64,000 nucleotides of DNA from Halorutilus salinus (GTDB taxonomy: Archaea; Halobacteriota; Halobacteria; Halobacteriales; Halorutilaceae): NCBI RefSeq assembly GCF_026242195.1, contig NZ_RKLV01000009.1, positions 22,984 through 86,983 of the forward strand. The letters run 5' to 3'. Positions 27,526-35,947 of the stretch are shown one piece after another; position 1 is the first letter of the stretch, and each line of letters starts with the position of its first letter. Made by a program: the position numbers and the translations under genes. The notes beneath the pieces were generated by a model. That model was not told where the DNA came from. It was given only the letters and a program-made list of their open reading frames with translations, and did no database searches.

Positions 27526-28320
27526 ATGAACCGCCGTCGGTTCGTCGCAGGTCTGTTCTCGGCGGGCGTAGGCGCATCCGTAGCCGGATGTCTCGGTTCG
27601 ACCGGAGCGGACACGGGTTCGCCGAGACCCGTCGAAACTCTACCGCCGAGCGCCACGGCGGGCTTCGACTACGTGGACGCCGACGACGTACGCGCCCACG
27701 ACGAACTCCGTATCCGTGACTACTCCGTACCCCGTTCAGTCGGCGGTATCCCCGGCGTCTCCCTCGATCAGGTGAACGGAGCCGTCGCCTTCGGTGAAAG
27801 GAACGCGACGGTGACAGCGGAGGGTGAGTTCAACGTCTCGGAAGCCTCGACGGCGCTCGGCTCCGAAGGCTTCACTGAGTCGGACGGGAGAGAAGGTTAC
27901 AGGCTGTTCGAGCGATACGACGGTGCGGTTGCCCTTGACGGTGAAACGTGTATACGTTCCGCGCTCGGTCCCGACGCAGTCCGTCGAACCGTCGACGCCT
28001 CCGCGGACACCGGTGTTAAGGCGACCGACACCGACGACGGCTTCGCCTCCCTCGTCGACGCGCTCGGCAACGGTACGTTCGTGACCGGCAGGGCGGTCTA
28101 CGACGATCCGGTGGTCGCACGAGGTAAACGCGTGGGTACCGAAGCCGGGGGTTCGACAGCCGAGGTTACGGTCGTCCGCGTCTTCCGAACCGAAGCCGAG
28201 GCGACGAACCGAACCGCGACGGTAAACGCGACGGCGGATGGCGGTATCCGGGGGCGGGTCGCCGAATCCGACGGCAGGGTCGTACGCGTTACCGGTGAGG
28301 CTGACGTCGACCGTCTTTAG
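27526..28320 (+). CDS. Tat-exported lipoprotein, hypothetical
   Basis: 264 residues. Twin-arginine signal MNRRRF, hydrophobic stretch and lipobox V-A-G-C (C22), so it is probably exported folded and lipid-anchored. The mature part has a short Thr/Pro linker, then an acidic alpha/beta domain without a catalytic motif I recognise (YDGAVALDGETCIR, ALGNGTFVTGRAVY). ATG 27526 is chosen because the signal starts there. Follows R2lox by 42 nt on the same strand. Confidence 0.75.
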   Translation: MNRRRFVAGLFSAGVGASVAGCLGSTGADTGSPRPVETLPPSATAGFDYVDADDVRAHDELRIRDYSVPRSVGGIPGVSLDQVNGAVAFGERNATVTAEGEFNVSEASTALGSEGFTESDGREGYRLFERYDGAVALDGETCIRSALGPDAVRRTVDASADTGVKATDTDDGFASLVDALGNGTFVTGRAVYDDPVVARGKRVGTEAGGSTAEVTVVRVFRTEAEATNRTATVNATADGGIRGRVAESDGRVVRVTGEADVDRL

Positions 28321-28330
28321 TCGATCGCGT

Positions 28331-28525
28331 TTACTCGACAGCCTTCTGGAGCTGTTCCTCCGTCATCGAGAGCGCGGACTCGCTGTCGTCGCGCGGCGCG
28401 TCGCATTCGGAGCATCTCTCTATCTCACCGTCCCTGTACCATTCGGGCGGCACGACGAAGCACCCGGTACAGATGTTCTCGCTACGTCTTACCGGCAGTT
28501 CGTCGAGCATCTCGCGTTTGTCCAT
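28331..28525 (-). CDS. Small zinc-ribbon protein (64 aa)
   Basis: From ATG 28525: MDKREMLDELPVRRSENICTGC, then CSECDAP and an acidic helix ending in EEQLQKAVE. The paired CxxC motifs (near 20-23 and 38-41) predict one zinc knuckle. Upstream in-frame ATG at 28573 would add 16 basic residues and is less likely. Function unknown, possibly nucleic-acid or protein binding. Confidence 0.65.
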   Translation of the reverse strand: MDKREMLDELPVRRSENICTGCFVVPPEWYRDGEIERCSECDAPRDDSESALSMTEEQLQKAVE

Positions 28526-28609
28526 GATCGCCGTACGTACGGAGAGGTTAAAAGACCGCCGCCTACTATCCATAACCGTTAAGCGCCGACACCGCGACGT
28601 TCCGAACGC

Positions 28610-28694
28610 GCGTGGGTAGCCAAGCTAGGCCAACGGCGCAGCGCTTAGGACGCTGTCCCGTAGGGGTCCGCCGGTTCAAATCCGGTCCCACGCA
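28610..28694 (+). tRNA. tRNA-Leu (anticodon TAG)
   Basis: 85-nt class II tRNA with acceptor stem GCGTGGG/CCCACGC, anticodon loop CTTAGGA (anticodon TAG), a long variable arm TGTCCCGTAGGGGTCC, T-loop GGTTCAAATCC and discriminator A. No CCA is encoded and no intron is seen. A TTTT follows 3 nt after the end. Confidence 0.95.
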
Positions 28695-28730
28695 GTCTTT
28701 TCGAGTGAGGTACGAGAGAGAAAACGACAA

Positions 28731-28797
28731 GTAGGAGCGGATTTGAACTCGTGAGTGGAGCGTCAGCGGAACGACCAAAGTTCAAATCCGGTCCTAC
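28731..28797 (+). repeat. tRNA-derived inverted repeat downstream of tRNA-Leu
   Basis: The arms 28731-28749 and 28779-28797 are complementary over 19 bp with one mismatch. The right arm is a near copy of the T-arm and acceptor 3' part of the tRNA-Leu just upstream (GTTCAAATCCGGTCC identical). The loop is 29 nt. The 60 bases that follow, to 28869, hold only the promoter of the next gene. Confidence 0.8.
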
Positions 28798-28869
28798 GCT
28801 GTAACCGGCTTCCGCGGGTGACGGTAGATCCGTCTGTAGGCTTTAGTTGACGCGCCCGTTACAGACGGT

Positions 28870-29118
28870 ATGGACAGGAGGGGCATATACGACTACATGC
28901 CGTGGTACGCTTGGTGCGTCTGCGTGTCGCTGGCGGCGGTAGCCGCGGTCGGTCTGTTCGCCGGTCTTCCGTTGGGAAGGCAACTCGGTCTTTCGGTAAG
29001 GGAAGCCGTGTTAGCCACGGCGTTCGTAGAAGCCGTCGCCGCCGTCGGGATAGGCGGAACCGTTGTCTACTACCACGATCCGGACGAGGAACCCGATGAG
29101 TGGAGGTACTACCCTTAG
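28870..29118 (+). CDS. Hypothetical two-helix membrane protein (82 aa)
   Basis: Two hydrophobic segments (about 13-33 and 43-65) and an acidic, aromatic C-terminus (DEEPDEWRYYP). A cytosolic start MDRRGIYDYMPWYAW suggests membrane-interface aromatics. The end overlaps the convergent 104-residue gene by 4 bp. No family recognised. Confidence 0.6.
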   Translation: MDRRGIYDYMPWYAWCVCVSLAAVAAVGLFAGLPLGRQLGLSVREAVLATAFVEAVAAVGIGGTVVYYHDPDEEPDEWRYYP

Positions 29119-29429
29119 AGGAATCCCCTGTCGTCGTCACCCCGGACGGAGCCCTCGCCCGGAAGATCCTCCGTCTCCCTCCCCGCGAGGTACTCGTTGT
29201 ATGCCACGTCGTACTTCTGGCGCAGATGTGCGTCGAGAACCTGGTTTCCGAGAAGAACGCGCAGGTACTCGTGGACGGCACGGCGCATGACCTCGTCGGC
29301 GTCGGTTCCGAGTACGGCGGCGAGCAGGGCGAGTTCATCGCGTGACTGACCGTCGAGAGGGACGTGTACATCGTCGCCGAGCGCGCGTCTGTTACGTTCT
29401 AACTGACCGTCGAGTTCGTCAAGTCCCAT
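29115..29429 (-). CDS. Hypothetical helical protein (104 aa)
   Basis: Soluble, largely helical: DELALLAAVLGTDADEVMRRAVHEYLRVLLGNQV forms two helices that resemble the helical half of ribbon-helix-helix or similar small regulators, but no clear ribbon strand is seen. Ends in an acidic Gly-rich tail. It may be co-transcribed with the DUF5804-type gene 36 nt upstream. Unknown function. Confidence 0.55.
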   Translation of the reverse strand: MGLDELDGQLERNRRALGDDVHVPLDGQSRDELALLAAVLGTDADEVMRRAVHEYLRVLLGNQVLDAHLRQKYDVAYNEYLAGRETEDLPGEGSVRGDDDRGFL

Positions 29430-29465
29430 GTTGGGATGTTGTCGTCCCGACCCAAGACGTTTTCG

Positions 29466-29906
29466 TCAGAACTCCGTCTCATCGATACGTGTCGCCGTCA
29501 CGAAGTCGGTGTCACCGAGGTCGTACTCCGCGGGTTCGTTGCGCGAGTAAAGCGGATCGAGGGGTTCGCCGTCACGCACACCGCGGACGAGGTAGAACTC
29601 ATCCGTCTCCGAAACATCGACGCGGTCGCCGTAGACGCGTTCGGCGAGACGCCGTGACAGCCATTCATTCTCGCTTACCGACGGTTCAAGAACCTCCGCG
29701 GTGCGTGCGTAACGCGTCAGGTACCAGTCGAGGTCGTTGAGTAGTGCGAGAGCACCGCCGAGCGTCGCAGTCTCGACAGCAACGGCGTTGTCGATACGCG
29801 TGTCGAGGAGGTCGTAGGTTGCGAGAGCCTCACGCGACGTCTCGCTGGCGATGAGTTCGCCCCTGATGTCGTAGCCGTCCTTTCCGAGTACACGGACACG
29901 TGTCAC
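29466..29906 (-). CDS. DUF5804-type protein
   Basis: 146 residues. TSREALATYDLLD near 23-35, GGALALLNDLDWYLTRY near 50-66 and VSENEWLSRRLAERVYG match my memory of the haloarchaeal DUF5804 family. Predicted alpha/beta fold, soluble, no catalytic motif. It is followed closely by the 104-residue gene and lies downstream of the ABC permeases. Function unknown. Confidence 0.7.
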   Translation of the reverse strand: MTRVRVLGKDGYDIRGELIASETSREALATYDLLDTRIDNAVAVETATLGGALALLNDLDWYLTRYARTAEVLEPSVSENEWLSRRLAERVYGDRVDVSETDEFYLVRGVRDGEPLDPLYSRNEPAEYDLGDTDFVTATRIDETEF

Positions 29907-29927
29907 GGAGGGGATACGCGGACGACA

Positions 29928-30953
29928 CTAACTAAGCTTTCGTCCCGCGACCTTGCGCGCGACGGCGTAACCGACCGCTCCGAGTACGACGTATACGGCT
30001 ACGTGCCCGTACGTCGCCCATGTCGCGCTCCCTACAGCGAGCTTTGCGACGGTGTTCGCAGACGGTTCGGGGAGCGCGAACGTCATAACGAAGAAAGCCA
30101 TGACGCCGACAGAGTAGACGAACTGCGCCTGTTTCCTCTCTTGGAACGAAAGGGCGACCGAAGCACCGAAGCCGACAGCCACCGCCGTTACACCCGCGAC
30201 GAGTGCGATGAGACCGACGGGTGACGCAACCACAACGCCGTTGAGGCTCAGGAGGGCGAGCCAGAGAGCCGCCTGCGCGGGGGCTATGACGACCGCCGTC
30301 GCCGTCTTACCGTCGAAGACCGCGGCGTCGGAGAGGGGTGAGACACGCAGAAGGTCGAGCGTCCCGCGTTCGAACTCCTCCGTAACCGAATCGGCGGCTA
30401 TGCTTCCGCTGATGAAGACGGGGAGGAACATGAGCAGGGGGACGAGTACGGCGTACGTGAAGCCGTGGTACGGCGACGCTTCTCCTTCAGGAACTTCGAC
30501 CGTCTCGACACCGAGTGAGGCGGCGCGTCTCTCGCGCTCCGTGTCCTCGTACCTCTCCAGAAGGTCGCGCGCCGACGAGACGACGAGCGTCGTACGGAGG
30601 TCGCTACGTGGCGCTATAACCGTGACCTCGACGTCGCCTCCGCCACCCGGACGTTCGACAAAAAGGACGGCGTCGGCGTCGCCCCTTTCGAAGAAATCGA
30701 CCGCCTCGGCGCGCGTCGCGTGTCTCGTCGCCGTCCACGCGTCCTCGTCCTCTACTATATCGACGATCTCGTCGGTGTCGCCTGCCACGGCGAACTCGAC
30801 CGAACCCGAACCCGGGTCGTAGAGTGAGACGAGACCGACGACGAGGAACGAGGAGAAAGCCGCTATGAAAAGCTGTATCGCAAGCGCGAGAACCACGGTC
30901 TTCTCCGAACGGAGAGACGCGAGTTCGCGCCGTGCGAGACGTAGTCTACGCAA
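29928..30953 (-). CDS. ABC-2 type transporter permease
   Basis: 341 residues. One N-terminal membrane segment, a large outside loop (about 45-170, with FERGDADAVLFVERPGGGG), then five further membrane segments with ERGTLDLLRVSPLSDAAVFDGK, the typical ABC-2/NatB coupling region. It is the last gene of a three-gene exporter (ATPase, large permease, this permease), overlapping the large permease by 8 bp. Probably forms a heterodimer with it. Confidence 0.88.
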   Translation of the reverse strand: MRRLRLARRELASLRSEKTVVLALAIQLFIAAFSSFLVVGLVSLYDPGSGSVEFAVAGDTDEIVDIVEDEDAWTATRHATRAEAVDFFERGDADAVLFVERPGGGGDVEVTVIAPRSDLRTTLVVSSARDLLERYEDTERERRAASLGVETVEVPEGEASPYHGFTYAVLVPLLMFLPVFISGSIAADSVTEEFERGTLDLLRVSPLSDAAVFDGKTATAVVIAPAQAALWLALLSLNGVVVASPVGLIALVAGVTAVAVGFGASVALSFQERKQAQFVYSVGVMAFFVMTFALPEPSANTVAKLAVGSATWATYGHVAVYVVLGAVGYAVARKVAGRKLS

Positions 30954-32691
30954 CGAGGCTCACCACCGCGAGGTTGTACGCGACGTGGACGGCGACGGCG
31001 GCGGACAGACCGACGCCGAACTCGCGTTTCCCGTAACTCGCCCCCACGGACGCGATACACGTTGTGACGGTATGGAGAACGAGAGGGGCGACGAGTAGGA
31101 CGGCGAGTACGAGGGGTGACGCGTCCGAAGCTATACCAAGCGCCGCGCGTCCTACCTCCAGACGGTCGAGACCCACGACCTGCGCGAGATGTGCCGCCTT
31201 CTCGCCGACGAAGAAGCCGACGCCGCTGAGAGCACCGAGAACGACGGCGTTCGGCGTCGTGCGTTCGAAGACGGAGGAGACGAAGCCCGCGTAGACCGCC
31301 ATGCTCTTGGCTGTCTCCTCGACCACGGCGGCGACGACGAGGAGAAGAGGAACCGAGATACCGACGGGTAATGCGAAGACGACGGCGACCACGAGTAGCT
31401 GTGCGACGAAGACGAACGGGATCAGAAGGACGCTGACCTTGGCGACGCTTGCACGCCGGTGGAGCCACGATACGAGGGCGTCGAGAGCCTTGAGACGTAC
31501 AGGGCGTTGTGTGAACATATCCTCCTCGCGGTAGACGCCCGCACCGAGTGAGAAAAGAACTGCCGACGAGAAGACGAGGGGTGCGCCGGAGAATAGGTAC
31601 CACGACACAGGCGCGGTCGCGCCCTGAAGATCACGTACGACGATGCTCAGGGGCGATATGGCGGCGATAGGATCGACGTCGGTGAACACCGCGGGGACGA
31701 AGACGTACGAGGTTACTGAGACGCTGACGAAGACGGTAACGAAGGTGAGTTCCTTGTACGACCGCGCGAACATAGAACCTACGAAGGTTAGCGCGAGGAA
31801 GACGAACGCGACGGGTGCGACGGCGACGACAGACGCCACACCTCCGCTCACGGCGACGGCTACGACCGCGACGGTACCGAGGGCTATGGCGAAGTAGGGG
31901 ACTGTCTTCCCGGCAACTATCTCGTACCGCGAAACCGGCGAGGCGAGCGTCAGGACGCCGCGTCTGTCGATACGTTCGTTCATGATACTCGTCGAGTACG
32001 CCTGTATGACGAAGTTCAGGGGTACGAGGAAGGCGAACGCAAGAACCAGAGAGCTAAACGGAAACGGGGGTGTTATACCGCCGGGTGTTCCGGCGCGTCC
32101 GCCCTGACCGAGGACTCCGTCGAGACCGCCGGACGGGAACGAAAAACCGTCTTCTTCGCCCGAAGCTTCTACGTCGGTACCGCCGTCGGTACCCCCCTCC
32201 GTCCCGTCTCCACCGGACGAACCGCCTGAGACAGATTCCGACGCGTCGTCCGCACTCACCGCCGTACCGCGGTCGACGTACCTGAGATCGACAGAGACGG
32301 GGTACGCCGTGTCGTATCCGTCGAGGAGATCGGCGTTGTAAGCGCGAACCGCGTCACGTAGCTCAGAGACGGCGGCACGTCCTTTGCCCGTGTCGGCGGC
32401 TCTTACACCGTCGGTTACGAGTACGTCGAGACGCCCCGACGAGAAAGCTTCCTCAGACGGCTCGACGGCGCGTAACGTCTCGCTCCTCTCGACAGCGTCG
32501 TGGTAACCGCTTTCCTCGTCGACGCCTACGACGTACAGACTGTCATACAGACCGCCGTCGACCGCGAACGGCGCGACACCGGCGACGAGGAGAAGAGCAA
32601 CGAGTGCGTACGCGAGGCTTCTACGGTCGAGACCCCCGGCGCTCCGCGACACCTCCCACCGTGCGATACGGAGAACCTTCCGCGGTCTCAC
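30946..32691 (-). CDS. ABC-2 permease fused to PrsW-type intramembrane protease
   Basis: 581 residues. The N-terminal 400 form an ABC-2 permease: one membrane helix, an outside loop with a Gly/Ser/Thr-rich low-complexity stretch (about 145-210), then five helices with the coupling region NERIDRRGVLTLASPVSRYE (239-258). The C-terminal 170 carry the PrsW/CAAX-like protease motifs: E458-E459-x-x-K462, E497, H540 and H569 in membrane segments. Fusion puts a protease in the exporter itself, suggesting that cargo or a regulator is cut in the membrane. Overlaps neighbours by 4 and 8 bp. Confidence 0.88.
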   Translation of the reverse strand: MRPRKVLRIARWEVSRSAGGLDRRSLAYALVALLLVAGVAPFAVDGGLYDSLYVVGVDEESGYHDAVERSETLRAVEPSEEAFSSGRLDVLVTDGVRAADTGKGRAAVSELRDAVRAYNADLLDGYDTAYPVSVDLRYVDRGTAVSADDASESVSGGSSGGDGTEGGTDGGTDVEASGEEDGFSFPSGGLDGVLGQGGRAGTPGGITPPFPFSSLVLAFAFLVPLNFVIQAYSTSIMNERIDRRGVLTLASPVSRYEIVAGKTVPYFAIALGTVAVVAVAVSGGVASVVAVAPVAFVFLALTFVGSMFARSYKELTFVTVFVSVSVTSYVFVPAVFTDVDPIAAISPLSIVVRDLQGATAPVSWYLFSGAPLVFSSAVLFSLGAGVYREEDMFTQRPVRLKALDALVSWLHRRASVAKVSVLLIPFVFVAQLLVVAVVFALPVGISVPLLLVVAAVVEETAKSMAVYAGFVSSVFERTTPNAVVLGALSGVGFFVGEKAAHLAQVVGLDRLEVGRAALGIASDASPLVLAVLLVAPLVLHTVTTCIASVGASYGKREFGVGLSAAVAVHVAYNLAVVSLVA

Positions 32692-33554
32692 GTAGCCTCC
32701 GCAACATCGAGGAAGATGTCTTCGAGGCTCGGTTCGCGCGTCCGTATGTCGACGACCTCTCCGCCGTTCTCACGCGCCTCCTCACGGACGCGTTCGACAC
32801 CGTCCATATCCTCGACGGTGGTACGGTAACCCCCGCCCTCCTCGGTCGCTCCTTCGACCTCGACGGTCGTCTCTACGGTGTACTCGACCCCTCCGTGTTC
32901 GTCACGTATCTCCTCAAGGGTACCGCGTGCAACGATGTCCCCCTCGTTCATAATCACGACGCGGTCGCAGACGCGTTCGACATGGTAGAGGTTGTGTGCG
33001 CTGAAGACGACCGTCTTTCCCTCGTCGGCAAGTTCACGCACGAACTCAACGACGTAGTTCGTCGTCAGAGGGTCAAGACCGCTCGCGGGTTCGTCGTAGA
33101 CCAGAACGTCGGGGTCGTTTACGAGCGACCGCGCGACCGCAACCTTACGTTTCATGCCTTTCGACATGTCGCCCGTCCGTGTCTCGCGTCTGTCGAGTTC
33201 GAGCCTGTCGAGGGTGTCGTGTATACGTTCGTCGGCGACACCGCGCGGAACGTCGTAAAGGTCGGCGAAGAAACGGAGGTACGAGAGCGCCGTCATCTCC
33301 TCGTACAGCGGCGACTCCTCAGGAAGGTAGCCGAGCGACCTGCGCGTCTCCGCCTCGGTAGGATCACCGCCCGCGACACGTACCTCGCCCTCGGTGGGTT
33401 CGACGAGTCCCGCAACCGTCTTGAGCGTCGTCGTCTTACCCGCACCGTTGGGACCTACGACGCCGAAAACCTCGCCGGGTTCGACCTCGAACGTGGAGCC
33501 TGAGACGGCGACGTGTCCCGCGTACTCCTTCCGCAGGTCTCGAACCTCTATCAT
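32688..33554 (-). CDS. ABC transporter ATPase (NatA/CcmA type)
   Basis: 288 residues. Walker A GPNGAGKTT near 35-43, signature motif near TGDMSKGMKRK (an unusual DMSKG in place of LSGGQ, as in many NatA-like proteins), Walker B VLVYDEPASGLDP, H-loop SAHNLYHVE. A C-terminal extension of about 70 residues (VEYTVETTVEVEGATEEGG...) is typical of the drug/peptide-exporter subfamily. First gene of the exporter operon; promoter region 33555-33656 also serves the divergent lipoprotein. Confidence 0.94.
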   Translation of the reverse strand: MIEVRDLRKEYAGHVAVSGSTFEVEPGEVFGVVGPNGAGKTTTLKTVAGLVEPTEGEVRVAGGDPTEAETRRSLGYLPEESPLYEEMTALSYLRFFADLYDVPRGVADERIHDTLDRLELDRRETRTGDMSKGMKRKVAVARSLVNDPDVLVYDEPASGLDPLTTNYVVEFVRELADEGKTVVFSAHNLYHVERVCDRVVIMNEGDIVARGTLEEIRDEHGGVEYTVETTVEVEGATEEGGGYRTTVEDMDGVERVREEARENGGEVVDIRTREPSLEDIFLDVAEAT

Positions 33555-33656
33555 CGCCCGTGTTACGTCGTCGTCTCACTTTACGGTGATGGATAGAGTA
33601 AAACGGCTGTTTCAGCCTACGTAAGGTCTATCAAAAAGCCGAACGAAACTGAGTCT

Positions 33657-34889
33657 ATGAGACGCAGACAGTTCGTTTCCGCCCTGTCGGTCGCCGGGGC
33701 GACGGGCGTTACGGGATGTATAGGAAACGGTGAGGGTAACGAGACCGACGGTAACCGAACCGACGGAAACACGACCGACGGCGACGGCGCAGACGGTGCG
33801 ACCGTTACCGGTACCTCGTTCTCAACCTCGCCTGTACGCGGCGGCGATATAGGCGAATCCGCCTCGTACTCGTTCGAAGACGGAAGCCTGAACGTCACGG
33901 GCGTAATCGTGGGTTCGGACGCGTGCAAGGTCGCAGAACTCGGATCCGCGGTGTACGACGAGGAACGCGGCGCTATCGTCGTCAGCGTCACCACGGTCAA
34001 CGCCGACGACGCTAACAGAAGGATGTGCGCGCAGGTTCTGACGCCGATACGTTACGAGGCGACCGTCGGCTTCGACGGCGGACAGCCCGAAGTCGTCGTT
34101 ACGCACGACGGCGAGGAGGTCGGTGCTACCGAAGGGGTCGGAGGCGACAGGAGCGAGACGAACACGACGGTCACAGACTCGGAGTTCGAGGTGACGGCTT
34201 CGGGATGCGGCGAGGAGGTCGACGAAGCCGAGTACACCGCGACACAGGGTATGTCGGAGGGGGACGAAAGCATCGGCATAGTCGAAGGCACGCTGTCGGG
34301 TCCCGACTCGTGTACGACCGCCGAACTCGGATACACGAGCTACGACGCCGAAGGCGACACGCTCGTCGCCGACGTACGTACGGCGCGTACCGACGACGAC
34401 GCTTGTCAGGACTGTATCACGGAGGTCGGGTACAGGCTCGAAGCGACGTTCGAGAACGGCGTCGCGGGTTCGGCGTCCGTCTCGCACGACGGCGTCGTGG
34501 TCGACGGTATCGGCGACGGTATCGAGACGGCGGGGTTCACCGTCGAAGGACGCGAGAACGCATCGGGCGACGAAGGAGCCGCCGACATCGGGTTCGACGA
34601 AGACGAAGGACGTATCGTCGTCTCAGGTACGGTGGTAGGAAAAAACGGATGCGCAACCGCGCGTCTCTCCGAGGCGAACGTCGAGGACGGCACGCTGAAC
34701 GTCGGTGTAGGGACGGTCAGCGACGGAACCGAGGTATGTACGCAGGCGCTCGTGGCGATCGGGTACGAGGCGACGTTCAGCTTCGACGGCGAGATACCCG
34801 ACGAGGTCTCTGTTTCGCACGACGGAACGGGTGTGATGAGCGGTGCGTACGCCTCCGAGAGCACCTCGGCGTCGAACGTATCCGAGTAG
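33657..34889 (+). CDS. Tat lipoprotein with three tandem copies of one domain
   Basis: 410 residues. Signal MRRRQF with lipobox V-T-G-C (C21), then an Asn/Thr/Asp/Gly linker. Three homologous domains of about 80 residues follow (near 72-155, 205-283, 310-390). Each has a pair of conserved cysteines (e.g. ACKVAEL...MCAQVL; SCTTAEL...DCITEV; GCATARL...VCTQAL), the pattern IGYEATF/IRYEATV and ends V-S-H-D-G or V-T-H-D-G. Beta-rich, probably disulfide-linked, on the outer face. No known family recognised; binding or structural role inferred. Confidence 0.78.
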   Translation: MRRRQFVSALSVAGATGVTGCIGNGEGNETDGNRTDGNTTDGDGADGATVTGTSFSTSPVRGGDIGESASYSFEDGSLNVTGVIVGSDACKVAELGSAVYDEERGAIVVSVTTVNADDANRRMCAQVLTPIRYEATVGFDGGQPEVVVTHDGEEVGATEGVGGDRSETNTTVTDSEFEVTASGCGEEVDEAEYTATQGMSEGDESIGIVEGTLSGPDSCTTAELGYTSYDAEGDTLVADVRTARTDDDACQDCITEVGYRLEATFENGVAGSASVSHDGVVVDGIGDGIETAGFTVEGRENASGDEGAADIGFDEDEGRIVVSGTVVGKNGCATARLSEANVEDGTLNVGVGTVSDGTEVCTQALVAIGYEATFSFDGEIPDEVSVSHDGTGVMSGAYASESTSASNVSE

Positions 34890-34890
34890 C

Positions 34891-35805
34891 TCAGCCGTCG
34901 AGTTCGACGCGTTCGCCGTCGGCGTACAGACGCGGTTGGGTGACGACACCGTCGACGTGTAGGTCGCATTCGACATCTCCGCCGAAGCCCGACGAGTCAC
35001 CGACCGCGACGTGCACGGTACCACGTACCTTCTCGTCCTGAAGAACGTTGCCTATGAGCGTCGCCGTCGGGTTTACGCCCACACCGAGTTCTGCGAGGTT
35101 GCGCCCGCAGTCGCCGACGTCGTCCATCCTCTCACGGAGACCATCATGGGAAACGGAGGTTGCGCGTCCGTCTTCGAACTCGACGCGGACGGCTTCGTCG
35201 AGAACCCCGAAGCCCGCAAGCGAACCGTCGATTACGAGCGTACCGTCGCCCGTCTCAGGCGCGACGTAGACCTCACCCGCGGGCAGGTTGGTGACGCATC
35301 CGTCTTCGTGGCAGATACCGTCGTCCGGGTGCCAGTCCCTCGCGCCGATACGGAGCGTCAGGTCGGTGCCTGCATCGGTCTCTATACGCACCTCGTCCGC
35401 ACCGCCGAGTTCATCGAGGAGATCGGCGGCGTTGTCGGCAACCTCTCCGTAGTCGGCACGCATCGCACCCTCCATAACCTCGCGCGTTATACCCGGAAGC
35501 GTGGCGACACGCGCACCCGAACCGCACGCCTCCTGACGCGCCTCCGTGTGGGTCAGGCTCCGTGTCGTCGCCGCGAAGACGACGTCGCTCGAACGCATCG
35601 CCGACCCGACGGGCGCGGGCGGCTCCGCACCGTGGTTTTCGTCGACGGCTATCTCAACGTAGACTGTCTCAGAGCCGACACGACCAGCGGCGTCGTACAA
35701 CGCCCGTCCTATCTCACGTCTCTCCTCATCCGTGACTACGAGAACCGTCTCGTCCGCGGAGACGTTCATACAGTCCTCAACGGCGACACGTGCGCTTTCT
35801 TCCAT
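34891..35805 (-). CDS. M29-like aminopeptidase (thermophilic aminopeptidase family)
   Basis: 304 residues, shorter than typical M29 (about 370-410). GRNLAELGVGVNPTA and GTVHVAVGDSSGFGGDV with ECDLHVDGV are the metal-site segments of COG2309; NLPAGEVYVAPETGDG is also typical. The short N-terminal domain suggests a compact relative. Convergent with the triplicated lipoprotein (1-nt gap). Peptidase activity is likely but metal ligands should be modelled. Confidence 0.82.
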   Translation of the reverse strand: MEESARVAVEDCMNVSADETVLVVTDEERREIGRALYDAAGRVGSETVYVEIAVDENHGAEPPAPVGSAMRSSDVVFAATTRSLTHTEARQEACGSGARVATLPGITREVMEGAMRADYGEVADNAADLLDELGGADEVRIETDAGTDLTLRIGARDWHPDDGICHEDGCVTNLPAGEVYVAPETGDGTLVIDGSLAGFGVLDEAVRVEFEDGRATSVSHDGLRERMDDVGDCGRNLAELGVGVNPTATLIGNVLQDEKVRGTVHVAVGDSSGFGGDVECDLHVDGVVTQPRLYADGERVELDG

Positions 35806-35860
35806 ACCCTATACTGTACCGGAACGGTTAAAAATCGTACGTGCCTACGACGGTACGCGC

Positions 35861-35933
35861 GCCGGCGTAGCTCAGCTGGGAGAGCGAGTCCTTCGTAAGG
35901 ACTAGGTCGAGGGTTCAAATCCCTCCGCCGGCT
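35861..35933 (+). tRNA. tRNA-Thr (anticodon CGT)
   Basis: 73 nt, acceptor GCCGGCG/CGCCGGC, D-arm GCTC...GAGC, anticodon stem AGTCC/GGACT with loop TTCGTAA (anticodon CGT), T-arm GAGGG TTCAAAT CCCTC, discriminator T. No intron or CCA. Convergent with top6A, whose stop is 15 nt away; it lacks the tRNA-derived tail repeat seen behind the other two tRNA genes. Confidence 0.96.
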
Positions 35934-35947
35934 AATCTTTCTCGTCC

